Shown: positions 47,674 through 58,700 of the stretch, one piece after another | Position numbering within the stretch: position 1 is the stretch's first letter | Layout: each line of letters opens with the position of its first letter | DNA from: Marchantia polymorpha subsp. ruderalis | Lineage: Eukaryota > Streptophyta > Marchantiopsida > Marchantiales > Marchantiaceae | Length of the DNA stretch: 64,000 nt | Assembly: GCA_037833965.1 (NCBI GenBank) | Contig: AP031355.1 | Coordinates: 20,919,501-20,983,500, forward strand | Direction: 5' to 3' | The notes under the pieces: generated by a model | What the model saw: only the letters and a program-made list of their open reading frames with translations | Databases searched by the model: none | What the model was told of the DNA's origin: nothing | Translations under genes and position numbers: made by a program

Positions 47674-50508
47674 GCAGCCGGACTGGGCAGAAGCGAGATC
47701 AGTCACACAGAGGGGATTGTTGACCCGAGTGATTGCTGCGAACTGCAACTCAGTCCAGGTAAAGGCTTGAAGGTGTCAAGCCAGGTACAAGGAGAAGAGT
47801 TGAACAGGGTACAGGCGTTTCTTCGCCAGTATGAGGATGTCTTCGCATGGAAGATTGAAGACATGAAAGGCATACCTGCAAGGTATGGAGAGCACAGGAT
47901 CGACTTGTTGGACGAGGCAGTTCCGGTTCGCCAACGCCAATACAGGCTCAACCCAAAATATTCATTATTGGTGAAGGACGAAATCGATAAGTACCTGAGC
48001 GCAGGAATCATCTACCCGGTACTCAGTAGCGAGTGGGTGTCGCCTATCGTGATCGTGCCCAAGAAACTGACGGGTAAGATCCGGGTGTGTCAGGACTTCC
48101 GGAAGCTGAACGCAGCAACGAGGAAGGACCATCACCCTCTTCCTTTCACGGACTCTATTTTGGACCAGGTCGCAGGGCATGAATGCTACAGTTTCCTAGA
48201 CGGATTCTCCGGCTACAACCAGGTGTCCATCAGGGAACAGGACAAGGACAAAACAACCTTCACGACCGACTGGGGAACCTATGCTTATCACAAGATGCCG
48301 TTCGGTCTGTGCAACGCGCCAGCGACGTTCCAGCGGATGATGACAAACATCTTCCAAGAGCACCTGAGGAAGTTCCTAGAAATTTTCATCGACGACTTTT
48401 GCGTCTTCGGTAAGAGGTCGGAGCACCTTGACCATCTTCGGCAAACGTTCGACAGATGTAGGGAGAGCAGCTTGTCCTTACACCCTGAGAAATGTTTTTT
48501 CTTCATGACCAGCGGAATCCTGCTAGGGCACCGAGTTTCGTCCGATGGCATTGCAGTGTATGTAGAGAAGGTGAAGATTATTCTCGAACTGCAGCCGCCA
48601 ACGAATCTGCGTGAGTTGAGGGCCTTCCTTGGCCATGTAGGTTATTACAGAAGGTTCATAAATATGTACGCCATCTTGGCAGCCGCTCTGACGAAGCTGC
48701 TTAAGAAGGATGAACCCTATGTGTGGGGCAAAGAGCAACAGCTGGCCTTTGAAACGCTCAAAGCCAAACTGACGACTGCTCCGGTTCTGAGAAGTCCGGA
48801 TTGGAACAGACCTTTCCATGTCTATGTAGACACGTCGGCGTTTGCAATCGGAGTGGTTCTCAGTCAGAAGGACGACAATAAGAAAGACTACCCGATTTAC
48901 TTCGCGAGTCGTCAGTTGTCAGCAGCAGAGAAGAAGTACACGACAACTGAGAGGGAGGCGTTGGGAATGGTGTACTCCTGCAAGAAGTTCCGACATTATT
49001 TGATCTGCTACGAGTTCGTGTTTCATGTAGATCATTACGCCTTACAGCACCTGGTGAAGAAGGCGGATCTGTCCGGACGAATTGCCAGGTGGGTACTACT
49101 ACTGCAGGAATTCACCTACACTATACAGACACGGAAAGGCGTTCACCATGAGAACGCGGACTACCTCTCCCGACTATGGACCGAACCCATAGAGGAGGAA
49201 GTAGTGGATGATTTTCCCGACGAACAACTTTTTCAGTTGTCCGCCAGCCATGAGTCCAGGTACGCGGACTTATACAGGTTCCTGCTCACACTCCAATGTC
49301 CGGAAGGATTGGATGCAGAGCAGCGCACAGTCTTCGTTCATAAAGCGGGACCTTACCAGCTTCAACAAGGGGTCTTGTTCAAGAAAATGGCAGACGAGAG
49401 GTTGTGCAGATGTCTAGAGGAGTCCGAAGTCCCGCGACTTGTCAAAGCCATGCACACAGAAGACGCTGGTGGTCACTACGCCACCAGAAATACAGTGACC
49501 AAAATTGTGAATGCAGGATACTGGTGGCCCACGATGTTCAAAGATGTACACGACTACGTTCGCAAATGCGACAGCTGCCAGAGGACGGGAAGGCCGACTC
49601 CGACCACGAGATGGCCTCTTACACCAATCATGCCATTGGCACCATTTGAAAAATGGGGGATCGACTTCGTGGGACCAATACAACCTGTCACTAAAAGCAC
49701 GCGCAGGCGCTACATATTGGTAGCAACAGACCATGCGACCAAGATGGTGGAGGCAGAGGCCACAAGGCACGACGACGCAGCCGCAGTAGCACGGTTCCTA
49801 TTCGAATCAATCATCACACGCTACGGGTGCCCCCTAGAAATAGTCAGTGACAGAGGGACGCACTTTCTGAATCAGGTGATAGAGAGTTTGACGCGGCACT
49901 TCCAGATTAAGCATCGAAAGACTACTCCATACAACCCCAAGGCAAATGGTCTGACAGAGAAGTCCAATGGATTACTCTGTAAGATACTCCTCAAGGTGAC
50001 TGTACACCATGCTCATGACTGGGACACCAAGCTACCGGCCGCCTTATGGGCATATAGAACGGCAGAAAAAGTCACCACCAGGCAAACACCTTACTTCCTA
50101 GTTTATGGGCAGCATCCGATCTTACCCATCGAATTCGAGATACCTACCAAGAGGACCTTAGATCAGAGAAGGCTAGACGCGGAAGAAAGTCAGGCATATC
50201 GACTGCAAGAGGTAATGGCACTGGAGGAAAGACGTCAAGATGCCGAAGATCGGACAAAGCAATTACAACTCAGGCGGAAGGAGAAGTACGATCGAAGGCT
50301 CAAACCAGTACTGCTGGAGAAGGGCGACTTGGCTCTGCTATACGATAGCAGACATGCTAGATTTCCAGGCAAGCTCCACTTGAGGTGGATGGGACCTTAC
50401 AAGGTGATAGAAGTTTTTCCAAATGGATCCATCCAACTCGCAGAACTGACGGGAGAATGGTTAGGCACCCGCGTGAACGGATGGCGTCTGAAGAAATACC
50501 ACGTGTAA
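47668..50508 (+). CDS. Ty3/gypsy pol: reverse transcriptase, RNase H, integrase
   Basis: This is one uninterrupted frame. Reverse transcriptase: SGIIYPVLSSEWVSPIVIV, then the catalytic FIDDFCVFG with Asp-Asp at 48391-48396. RNase H: HVYVDTSAFAIGVVLS and TTEREALGMVYSCKKF. Integrase: HHCC finger (KCDSCQRTG near 49570), core with Asp (VATDHATK), Asp (SDRGTHF) and Glu (LTEKSNG), and a C-terminal GPY/F module (RWMGPYKVIEVFPNGSI). There is no chromodomain. The protein lacks its own good start codon and is probably made by readthrough from gag-protease. It ends 25 nt before the polypurine tract. Confidence 0.92.
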   Translation, partial: QLAAGLGRSEISHTEGIVDPSDCCELQLSPGKGLKVSSQVQGEELNRVQAFLRQYEDVFAWKIEDMKGIPARYGEHRIDLLDEAVPVRQRQYRLNPKYSLLVKDEIDKYLSAGIIYPVLSSEWVSPIVIVPKKLTGKIRVCQDFRKLNAATRKDHHPLPFTDSILDQVAGHECYSFLDGFSGYNQVSIREQDKDKTTFTTDWGTYAYHKMPFGLCNAPATFQRMMTNIFQEHLRKFLEIFIDDFCVFGKRSEHLDHLRQTFDRCRESSLSLHPEKCFFFMTSGILLGHRVSSDGIAVYVEKVKIILELQPPTNLRELRAFLGHVGYYRRFINMYAILAAALTKLLKKDEPYVWGKEQQLAFETLKAKLTTAPVLRSPDWNRPFHVYVDTSAFAIGVVLSQKDDNKKDYPIYFASRQLSAAEKKYTTTEREALGMVYSCKKFRHYLICYEFVFHVDHYALQHLVKKADLSGRIARWVLLLQEFTYTIQTRKGVHHENADYLSRLWTEPIEEEVVDDFPDEQLFQLSASHESRYADLYRFLLTLQCPEGLDAEQRTVFVHKAGPYQLQQGVLFKKMADERLCRCLEESEVPRLVKAMHTEDAGGHYATRNTVTKIVNAGYWWPTMFKDVHDYVRKCDSCQRTGRPTPTTRWPLTPIMPLAPFEKWGIDFVGPIQPVTKSTRRRYILVATDHATKMVEAEATRHDDAAAVARFLFESIITRYGCPLEIVSDRGTHFLNQVIESLTRHFQIKHRKTTPYNPKANGLTEKSNGLLCKILLKVTVHHAHDWDTKLPAALWAYRTAEKVTTRQTPYFLVYGQHPILPIEFEIPTKRTLDQRRLDAEESQAYRLQEVMALEERRQDAEDRTKQLQLRRKEKYDRRLKPVLLEKGDLALLYDSRHARFPGKLHLRWMGPYKVIEVFPNGSIQLAELTGEWLGTRVNGWRLKKYHV

Positions 50509-50532
50509 ATGTTCGCGTGGGCGCTCACAATT

Positions 50533-50543
50533 GAGGAGGGGGG
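50533..50543 (+). promoter_or_regulatory. Polypurine tract
   Basis: GAGGAGGGGGG followed by CA lies directly before the 3' LTR start at 50546. This is the expected primer for plus-strand DNA synthesis. Confidence 0.88.
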
Positions 50544-50545
50544 CA

Positions 50546-53242
50546 TGTGGTAACACACTTTTTGTTTTTTTTTGCAGAATTTAAACAATTTTAGAAAACT
50601 AGTACCAAAGCAGTGTTTGTAGCTAGAGAAGGGTACGCTAAATAGAGTGGATTGATGAGATCGTCACGAGGGCACAAAGAATCACGTAGTCGGATGTACC
50701 AACGCCAACGTCTTCGGCGCCTTCGGCAAAAGCTCCTTTTTGAGGTATCTCTACTCACGCGCCTCTAGCGTATAAGGAAGCTACGCTTCCGGCGCAGACA
50801 CCTCAGGAGGAGGTTTTGCTAAAGACGTCAGGAGAAGGGCCCGGACCTCTAAAGGCATCCGACCATGAGTGCGCCTTCGGCGAAGCGCCGCTAGCGCGGA
50901 AAGGGAAAACCTTCATAACAATCGGGATACACGGTAGATCCAGTTGGTTGAAGTTGCCTTAGAAAGAGCGCGGGACGCTCGTTCTAACGAGTCCAAGAGC
51001 GTCGGAGATGGATCAGGAATGGAGAAGTTATGAGCGTCGGAAAACTCGTAGCCTGACATGCGCCGTTCGCGCTAGGGTTCACAGCCGGAAAGGATTCCCG
51101 TACGCCCTCGGCGATGCGCCTTCGGTGGAATCACGCGCTCATAGGAGGAAACCCACTCAGAGTCGGAAGCGCCTTTGGCGGCGGTCCATGGAAGGAAAGC
51201 GCCGGTCGGATGTACGTCTCCGACGTGGCGCTGACAGTCGGATGCGCTGGCATGAGTTGCGCTGGCGGATATGCGCCGGCAGCAACGGACGAGGCATAAA
51301 GGACAAAATAGGCGGTACGACTGCGCGCCGGCGTAATTCGATCCGACTGGATGTGCGCCTCCAGCAAGGCGCCGACGGATAATGAACGCACCAGCGGCGA
51401 CACGCCTCCGGAGAAAGGCGGGTTAGGAAAAGACAACAGGGTCGACGTATACCCTGCAGCGGACTCGAGTCCGGAAGGTGGCGGCGGCGGGAGAATTCAA
51501 CGTTTAAGCATGCGAATGCGCGCAATGCGGAGACGTGAATTCGCGCATGCAAAGGGCGAACCGTTAAGCCGTATAGCCGGCTGCGTACGTTGCAACCAGT
51601 AAGAACGTTGGACGTTCTTGAAATCGGAGAAGAAAAGACTGCACTCCAGTCTCATTCTCTCATTCTTGGCTTTGCGATTTCCAGTTCCAAGATTACGCGC
51701 AAGGGCGGAGCGACCTGCAGTGAGAGTAGAGAGTGCGGAGACGAGTTGCGCAAGGATCTTGGCGGACCTTGAAAGAATTGGGAGTAGCGATCTTGAACGA
51801 GCGCAGAGAGAGTGAGCAGTCAGTGCTTGAGTGGCCGACGCGCAGTGGCGATTGTGAGAGAGCGAGCGAAAGGGAGAACGTTTGTGTGTGTGCAGGCAAC
51901 GCAATGTCGAAGGTTCCCCAGCTGCGAGTGTCTCCACTCAGGGTGCCGCAGATCGGTCTACGCGCATTTCAAGATGTGCTGTTGAGGCTGAAGCTCGATT
52001 TTCTCCTATGGGGGTGGAATTGGACATGTCCGGAGATGGTGCGCGAGTATCTGCAAGAGAGACACAAGCCTTCTCGCGGATTTCGCCCACACCCAGAGAG
52101 ATGGGACATTTGCAATTGGGCGCAGGTGTTGGGCAGGTGTGCCTGGGGTTACGCAGCCGGTCGGAAGACTGGCAAGGTAGAGATAGTAAGCGGAGCAGTC
52201 CGGCGCGCAGGAGGCGCAACACCGGATCTGCTGAGTGCAGTAGAGTAGTTTGGTTTCGCGCAGATGCTGCGAATGGTAGATAGGATAGTGTAGTGCTAGT
52301 TAGGATCTTTTGAGAGTATAAAGTAGATCAAGGCGTTTTGCCTTGGGACTCTTCCAGTTTCGGAAGTGCAGATCAGGAACTCACTTTCTTGGCGTGTTTG
52401 TGCATTTTGGTCCTGGCACCACGTAGAGAAGCTGCAGCATAGCGAAGTTACCGTATGTTGTAGTTGAAGGCCTTTGGCTGAATGTTCAGAGCTAGCACCC
52501 GGTTAGAGACTTGAGCAGTGCGGATCTGCACCTGCGGGTGATTTCTGATGCTCAGAGCCGGCTGCGAGTTAGATACTTGAACAGTTCCCCCTTACTCCTT
52601 CGAGTGACATATCCTGATTGTACTCCTACGGGAAGTTTCCCCTGAATGCCAATGTGAAGTTTCATTACTTCGTGTAAACCTTGGTTTGTAATTCAGGTTG
52701 TGTGTGTGTTACTGGATCGTGTTTTCAGTAAGTTCTCAGTCGGGTCTGCACTCCGTGCGTTTTGTGTGATAGTCGAGGGTGACGTCCACGGCGTACGTAG
52801 AGGCTTCGTTCCGAAGTGAGAAGTCCAGTCCGGGTACCCCCGCTAGTTCCTGGCGGAAGGGCAGTAAAAGCCGGAGTGGGAGGCACTTCCTGCAGAACCT
52901 CTGAGTGAACTTACGAGACACTTTCCTCCTGAAATCCGAAGCGGAGGTCCTGACCGACCTCCGAGTTGTGCTTTTTGCCAGTTTCAGGTGTGTGTGTTTG
53001 TGTGTGTTGAGTGACCAAGCTGTACCGTGCATCCTCCGAGCATCCTCCGAGTTGAGATCCTCCTCCGAGTCGAGCCTCCGAGTCGAGCACTGCAGTATTT
53101 CTGGGAGTGACAGTCGCCTAGAATTCAAACTCTACAAAAGTCTGTTAAACGTGACACTTTTACTCTGTGTGTTGCCTCTGTCCCTGTGGATTCGATCTTT
53201 TTACCACCATACTGCAGTTTTAGCCTTTGGTGGGTTATTACA
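50546..53242 (+). repeat. 3' giant LTR with ORF1 mostly deleted (2.70 kb)
   Basis: It matches the 5' LTR base for base except for four small differences and a missing block equivalent to 42544-44719. The breakpoint shares GCC on both sides (52141-52143). The TATA-like box is at 52317-52323, and the LTR end is complete. Confidence 0.9.
51904..52248 (+). pseudogene. ORF1 remnant in the 3' LTR
   Basis: The first 80 codons of ORF1 (to VLGRCA) are joined out of frame to its last 40 codons. The protein stops at 52248. This is the copy that would lie downstream of pol in the genomic RNA. Confidence 0.85.
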
Positions 53243-53247
53243 GTTAC

Positions 53248-53848
53248 TGCTTTCATAGATTTTTGAGCTTGTTCGAAAAGCTTGTCCGAGTTCTGTTCCC
53301 ACTTGTAATGTATTGTGAATCTTCAGAAATTGTGGATATATCTTCAGCAACAGGGACTACTAATGGGGTCTCTGTACTTATGAAACCTTTAGCCTTCGTA
53401 ATTTCATCTCTTGGCAGCGGGTAATTATGCCACCTTACTGAATCCAAGTCCCCGTCTTCTTTGCATCGAAGCCTAATTTCAAAGATTAGATGTGGCTGTT
53501 TGGATTAAAGGGTGTTACTTCTTGGGGTAGATACTGAAGAATGTGTGGCGGATCTCGTGAGCTTTAGTGCAAGAATGTTAGGATTTATGCTATGTAAGGT
53601 GAGCAAGGTGCTCTGTAATCTCTCAGATGGATGATCTGTGTTGATCCAAATTGACTTTAGTTTCCCTTTATAGGATGTGCAGCAGCCAGATGGACAGCTT
53701 TCGTGCATCTACTCTTCCACCTACTTCTGCTTTCGTGCATCTACTCTACCACACGGAACTCTCAGGTGTGCAGCATGTACTTGGAATTATATGGACAAAT
53801 TCAAGGACTACATTTCAGGTGGCTGGAACGTAGTCCTTGATTGGCAGC
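53248..53848. other. Short AT-rich spacer, no recognised gene
   Basis: This lies between two giant-LTR elements. A 64-codon minus-strand frame (53253-53447; RWHNYPLPRDEITKAKGF) has gene-like codon use but no domain I know. It could be an exon of the host locus into which the elements inserted. Confidence 0.3.
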
Positions 53849-55615
53849 TGTGGTAACCCACTTTTTGTTTTTGTGCGGAATTTAAAACATTTTTGAAAAA
53901 CAGTACCGCAACAGCGACTGTAAATAGTAATCGGTACACTTAAATAGAGTGAAAATGGATGATCGCGGGTCTCGTAGAATCATCAAGAATCATCGAGTTG
54001 GGCGCAATGTCCGGGACAGGCGCCCTGGCCCGAACAAACGGTTCTGAGGGGAATCGCCTTCGGCGCAAGCCGGAGAATACGCCTTCGGCGCTGGACGCCT
54101 TTGGCGCTAGAGAAATCCCTCTTGACTGTCCCAATTCGTAACGCCTTGATCTGGTTAGGGTCTTGTTAGAAAGAGCTCGACGCGCTCGTTCTAACGAGTC
54201 CAAGAACTTGTGAAACGGATGAGAAATCAATGAGTTACGAGTGTCGGCAGTTACTGATAGGGAACGCCTTCGGCAGAACACCTTCGGCGACGGACGATGC
54301 GCCTTCGGCCCAAGGGTCAACGCCTTCGGCGGTGTACTCCTTCGTGTGAGCGCCTTCGGCGCCAGCGCATCAAGATTAGGTCAACGCCTTCGGGGCAAGT
54401 GATTCCGTACGGTCCGCCTTCGGCCGAATGCCTTCGGCGGTACGTACTAGTTGGACACGTGCGCCTTTGGCGGAACGGAACTCCTGCGGCAAGAGCGCCT
54501 TCGGGGGGACAAAACAGATCAGCGGAAAGGACAAGACAAGTTGACTTCGGTCAACGCGTTTGGCTTAAGCGCCTTCGGCGATGCACCTAAGTCGACGGAC
54601 GTCTTCAAGGGAACGCCTTCGGCGCTGCGGTTCAAGGCGTTTTGCCTTAGGATTCTTCCAGTTTCGGAAGTGCAGATCAGGAACTCATTTTCTCTGCATG
54701 TTTGTGTCCTTAGTTTTGTCACCGCGCAAGAGGAGCTACAGCTTGACGAAGATACCGCATTTTGTAGCTGAAGGCCTTCGGCCGAATGTTTAGAGCTAGT
54801 GTACTGGTTACATACTTGAGCAGTTTGGATCTACACCTGCGGGTGATTGCTGAATGCTCAGAGCCAGTAACTGGTTAGAGACTTGAGCAGTTCGTCCCTA
54901 CACCTTCGGGATGTTTCCCCTGAATGCCAAAGTGAAGTTTTGTTACTTCGAGTAAGCATTGGTTGTAATTCAGGTTACGCTGCGGAAGGCACCCTCAGGG
55001 CAAACCTCTGTCTGCAGAAGGCACCCTCGGGGCAAACCTCTGCAGTATTTCTGGGAATGACTAGTGCCTGAGAATTCAAACTCGTCAATAGAATGTTATG
55101 GTGTGCCATTGGATCTTTTCTCAGTTGAGTTTCTCAGCTCGGACCTGTATTCTCTGCGCGTTTTGTGAGTTGAGTGTGTTGTTCACCGCGTGTGAGTGAC
55201 TTCGGTTTGACGAAGATACCGCATCCGAAGTAGGAAGTCCAACCCGGGTGCCCTGCGCTAGCAGAAACTAGTGGAAGGGTTGTAAAAGCCGGAGTTGGGA
55301 GTCACTTCCTGCAGAGCCCCTGAATGTACTCGTGAGAAACTTTCCCCCTGAAATCTTAAGTAGAGGTCCTAACCGACCTCTGAGTTGTATTTCTATAGTT
55401 TCAGGTGTGTGTTGGGGTGAACTACGCTGCACTGTGCGTCCTCCAAGTGACCTCCGAGTTGAGCACTTGTAGTATTTCTGGGAGTGACAATCGCCTGGGA
55501 ATTCAAACTCTTCAATAGTCTGTTAAAACGTGACACTTTGTACTCTGTGTGTTGCCTCTGTCCCTGTGGGTTCGACCTTTTTGCTGCTATACTGCAGTTT
55601 TAACCTTTGGTGGGT
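53849..55615 (+). mobile_element. Giant-LTR derivative lacking ORF1 (1.77 kb)
   Basis: It starts TGTGGTAACCC, with a leader carrying many CGCCTTCGGCG units (54055-54620). It then jumps at about 54630 to the post-ORF1 hairpin and 3' noncoding region, ending at GGTGGGT without the final TATTACA. ORF1 and the TATA-like box are deleted. The left flank is GCAGC; no partner was found on the right. Confidence 0.75.
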
Positions 55616-55761
55616 GTGAGCACAAAACTGTGCTCACATGTCTTTTTAACCTTGTGAGAGTTAAAGTTTTAGATTTAAGCTCTTGCAAAATTATGCTCGG
55701 AGTTTTCTGGAAGTTTTGGTAAGATTAGGAGTTGGTGTAATAGCTAGTAGGCAAAGGTCCG
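55616..55761. other. Spacer with a 9-bp perfect hairpin
   Basis: GTGAGCACA and TGTGCTCAC (55616-55624 and 55629-55637) pair perfectly across AAAC. The rest is AT-rich and unrecognised. Confidence 0.6.
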
Positions 55762-58700
55762 TGTAATAACCCACTAAAGGCTAAAACTGCAATATAGTGG
55801 TAGAAAGGTCGAACCCACAGGGACAGAGGAACACACAGGGTATAAAGTGTCACGTTTTAACAGACTATTGAGGAGTTTGAATTCTCAGGCAACTGTCACT
55901 CCCAGAAATACTGCAAGTGTCCACTCGGAACGCACTCGGAGGTCGCACAGTGCAGCGTAACACACACACACACACACACCTGAAACTACAGAAACACAAC
56001 CCAGAGATCCGTTAGGACCTCTACTTCAAGATTTCAGGGGGAAAGTCTCTCAAGAGCACACTCGGCAAAGCTGCGGGCAGTGACTTCCAACTCCGGCTTT
56101 TACAACACTTCCACTAGCTTGCTGCTAGTGTAGGAAACCCGGTTTGGACTGCCTACTTCGGATCGAAGTCACTCCTACGCGGTGAACAACACTCTCAACT
56201 CACAAAACGCGCAGAGAACACAGGTCCGCACTGAAGGACTCACTGTGAAACATTCCAGTAACACAACAACAGTCTATTGAAGAGTTTGAATTCTCAGGCA
56301 CTTGTCATTCCCAGAAATACTACAGGGGTTACCCTCAAGGCACCTGCTGCAGCGTAACCTGAATTTACAACCAAGGCTTACACGAAGTAGCAAAACTTCA
56401 CTTTGGCATTCAGGGGAAAAATCCCAAGGAGTACAATCAGAAAGGAACACTCGAAGGTGTAGGGGCGAAACTGTTCAAGTATCTAACTAGTCACTGGCTC
56501 TGAGCATCGGCAGTCACCCGCAGGTGCAGATCCGAACTACTCAAGTCTCTAACCAATGGACTAGCTTTGAACATTCGGCCGAAGGCCTTCAGCTACAAAA
56601 TGCGGAACGCTAAGTTGTAACTCCTCGTGCGTGGTGACAGAACTCAAGGACACAAACACGCAAAGGAAATGGGTTCCTGAACTATACTTCTGAGTTTGGG
56701 AAAGAACCCCAGGCAAAACGCCTGGAACTATTTTATACCTTCTAAGTCCTACCTAACACTACACTGCACTACGCTACACGCCTGCACGGAACCACGCTAC
56801 ACTACACTCCGCGGAACCTGTACTACGTCTCCTGCGCGGCCGACTGCCGCGCACTAGCTCCCTACCCTGCCACTCTTCCGCTCGACTACGCAGTCCCAAC
56901 CGCTGCAACGCCGCGGACACCTCCCCCTCGAGGGCGGACATGGTATCCTGTGCCTTCGACAGAAAGGCCTCGAGCTTCTTCGCTACCTTCCGCCGACTCC
57001 TACTGTCGCCTGACAACAACCCGGCTGCGCGCAATTCAAACTCCCGCAGTGTGAGTTTCTCCTGCGCCTTCACTTCCCAGTGGGCGTAGCCCTTGAGCCA
57101 GTGGGCGACTCGCCTCGCCGTCTCCACCTTCGTGCGATCCGCCTCCTTCCTGCGATCCTCTTCAATGGTCACTAATTGCGATTCGGCTTCAGCACGTTGC
57201 GCCCTCAATTCGCCACACTCTGACTGTAAACTGCGGATTAATTCTTCATCCGCCTGCCGTGCGAGCTGACATTGTTCCAACAACCGCGTCTGTCGCACGA
57301 GCTCCTCTGACAAAATCCGATTCTCGGCCTGCTCAGAGTTGAGTGCTTCCTTGACCTTCACCTGCTCCTTGGTGAGCTCGCCCAGTTTCTCATCCTTCAT
57401 CTTCTCGGAGTGCTTGTAGAATTTCTGATTAAGCTTGTACTGTCCCCACAAGCACTCATGCTTCTCCTTCAAGTCCCTCAACTCCTGGTCCACTCTAGCT
57501 AATAGCTTGCTGGTGTGGACTTTAGTGCGAGTCCGCCTGCGCACTAACTCGATGTAAGATCCCGGCTGGAGTGGGTCGGCGTATTTATCGACCTTGCGAT
57601 CCAAGTACCGCAGCAACGGAATCACCTGCTCAGAGAGCGCCGCCGCCGGCGCTCCAACAATTTCCTCCTCCTCCTCCTCGGTGTCTTCTGCTCCTGACAT
57701 TTCTTCCGTGGAGCCTCCGTCCTCATCATCCGAGTGGAGAATTTCAGTCGCCATTGATTGTGTCGGCGACTGCCCCGAGTGGGGCTGCACGTCCTCGACG
57801 TGTGCTGCCTGCGAAGGCACGGCTGCAGCCTCGCTGCTCGTCGCCAAAATGTCTAAGGCGGAAGGCGAATGTATCCGAGCGGCATCCCTGTCGCTCGCTG
57901 GTTGATTGCCCACCGCATTCTCTCTGTCGCCGTCGTCCGTCGCCGAAGGCGATCGAGCGGAGGGTGGCTGCGCGGGGTTGGATTGCGCATCGCGCATCGA
58001 GATGTCGTCCCGCGGACAGTCACTCCGCTCCTCCGTCTGCTGCTCCCTTGATCGGTCCGTGGGGGCTGTGTCCGGCCCGTGCGCAGGCGCATGTGCCGGC
58101 GCCTTGTCCGCCGCAGGCGTAGCGCCGCGGACATCTATCGCCGAAGGCGACATGGCCGGGGGCCGCACGCCCGATGTTCCTTGGCCTATAGGCCCTACCG
58201 CCGAAGGCGCATCTATCGGCGTACTTCCCGCCGATGGTGCGGCCTCCGCACGCTCTCTGCTCGTATCCCCTCGGCTCGAAGGCCCTGGCGCCGAAGGCGC
58301 GAATTGCGGCGCGTGGTGCGCCGGTGGGTCTGGCCCCGAGGGCCGGTGTCTCGTAGGCGGTTCTTCCGCCGGCTCCTTCCCCTTCCTACGTTGGAACGGG
58401 GTTGATTCTTGCCTGTGCACAGGCGGCACGTGTGGAGGTGTTCTGTGCACAGGTGACCTGTGCACAGGCGACCTGTGCACAGGCGCACTGCTCCTTCCCA
58501 CGCGTAAGCGTAGATCCACGTCCACTTGTGTTCGCCGATCCGCGGAGGCTCGTCCGTCCGCGGAGGTTCGCCTGTGCGCAAACGGAACATCTGTCCGCAT
58601 CGCACGTGGTAACTCCGGAGGCCCTTGGCCCGTAGGCGGCCTCTCTCCCGACGAGGTTGCAGCGTGGCCCGTCGCTCCTGCGGTCGTCCGCGCTTCCTCT

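Larger units (their letters stand above)
40947..53242 (+). mobile_element. Giant-LTR Ty3/gypsy retrotransposon carrying gag-pol (12.3 kb)
   Basis: It is bounded by TGTGGTAACAC at 40947 and GGGTTATTACA at 53242, with target duplication GTTAC (40942-40946 and 53243-53247). Its LTRs differ by three substitutions (41048/50648, 41454/51054, 45766/53190) and one base in a T-run over about 2.7 kb shared, so it is a recent insertion. The 5' LTR contains a complete ORF1. The 3' LTR has lost 2176 bp of it. The 5' LTR lacks its last seven bases, and the primer binding site and capsid region of gag are absent, so the element is defective. Confidence 0.9.
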
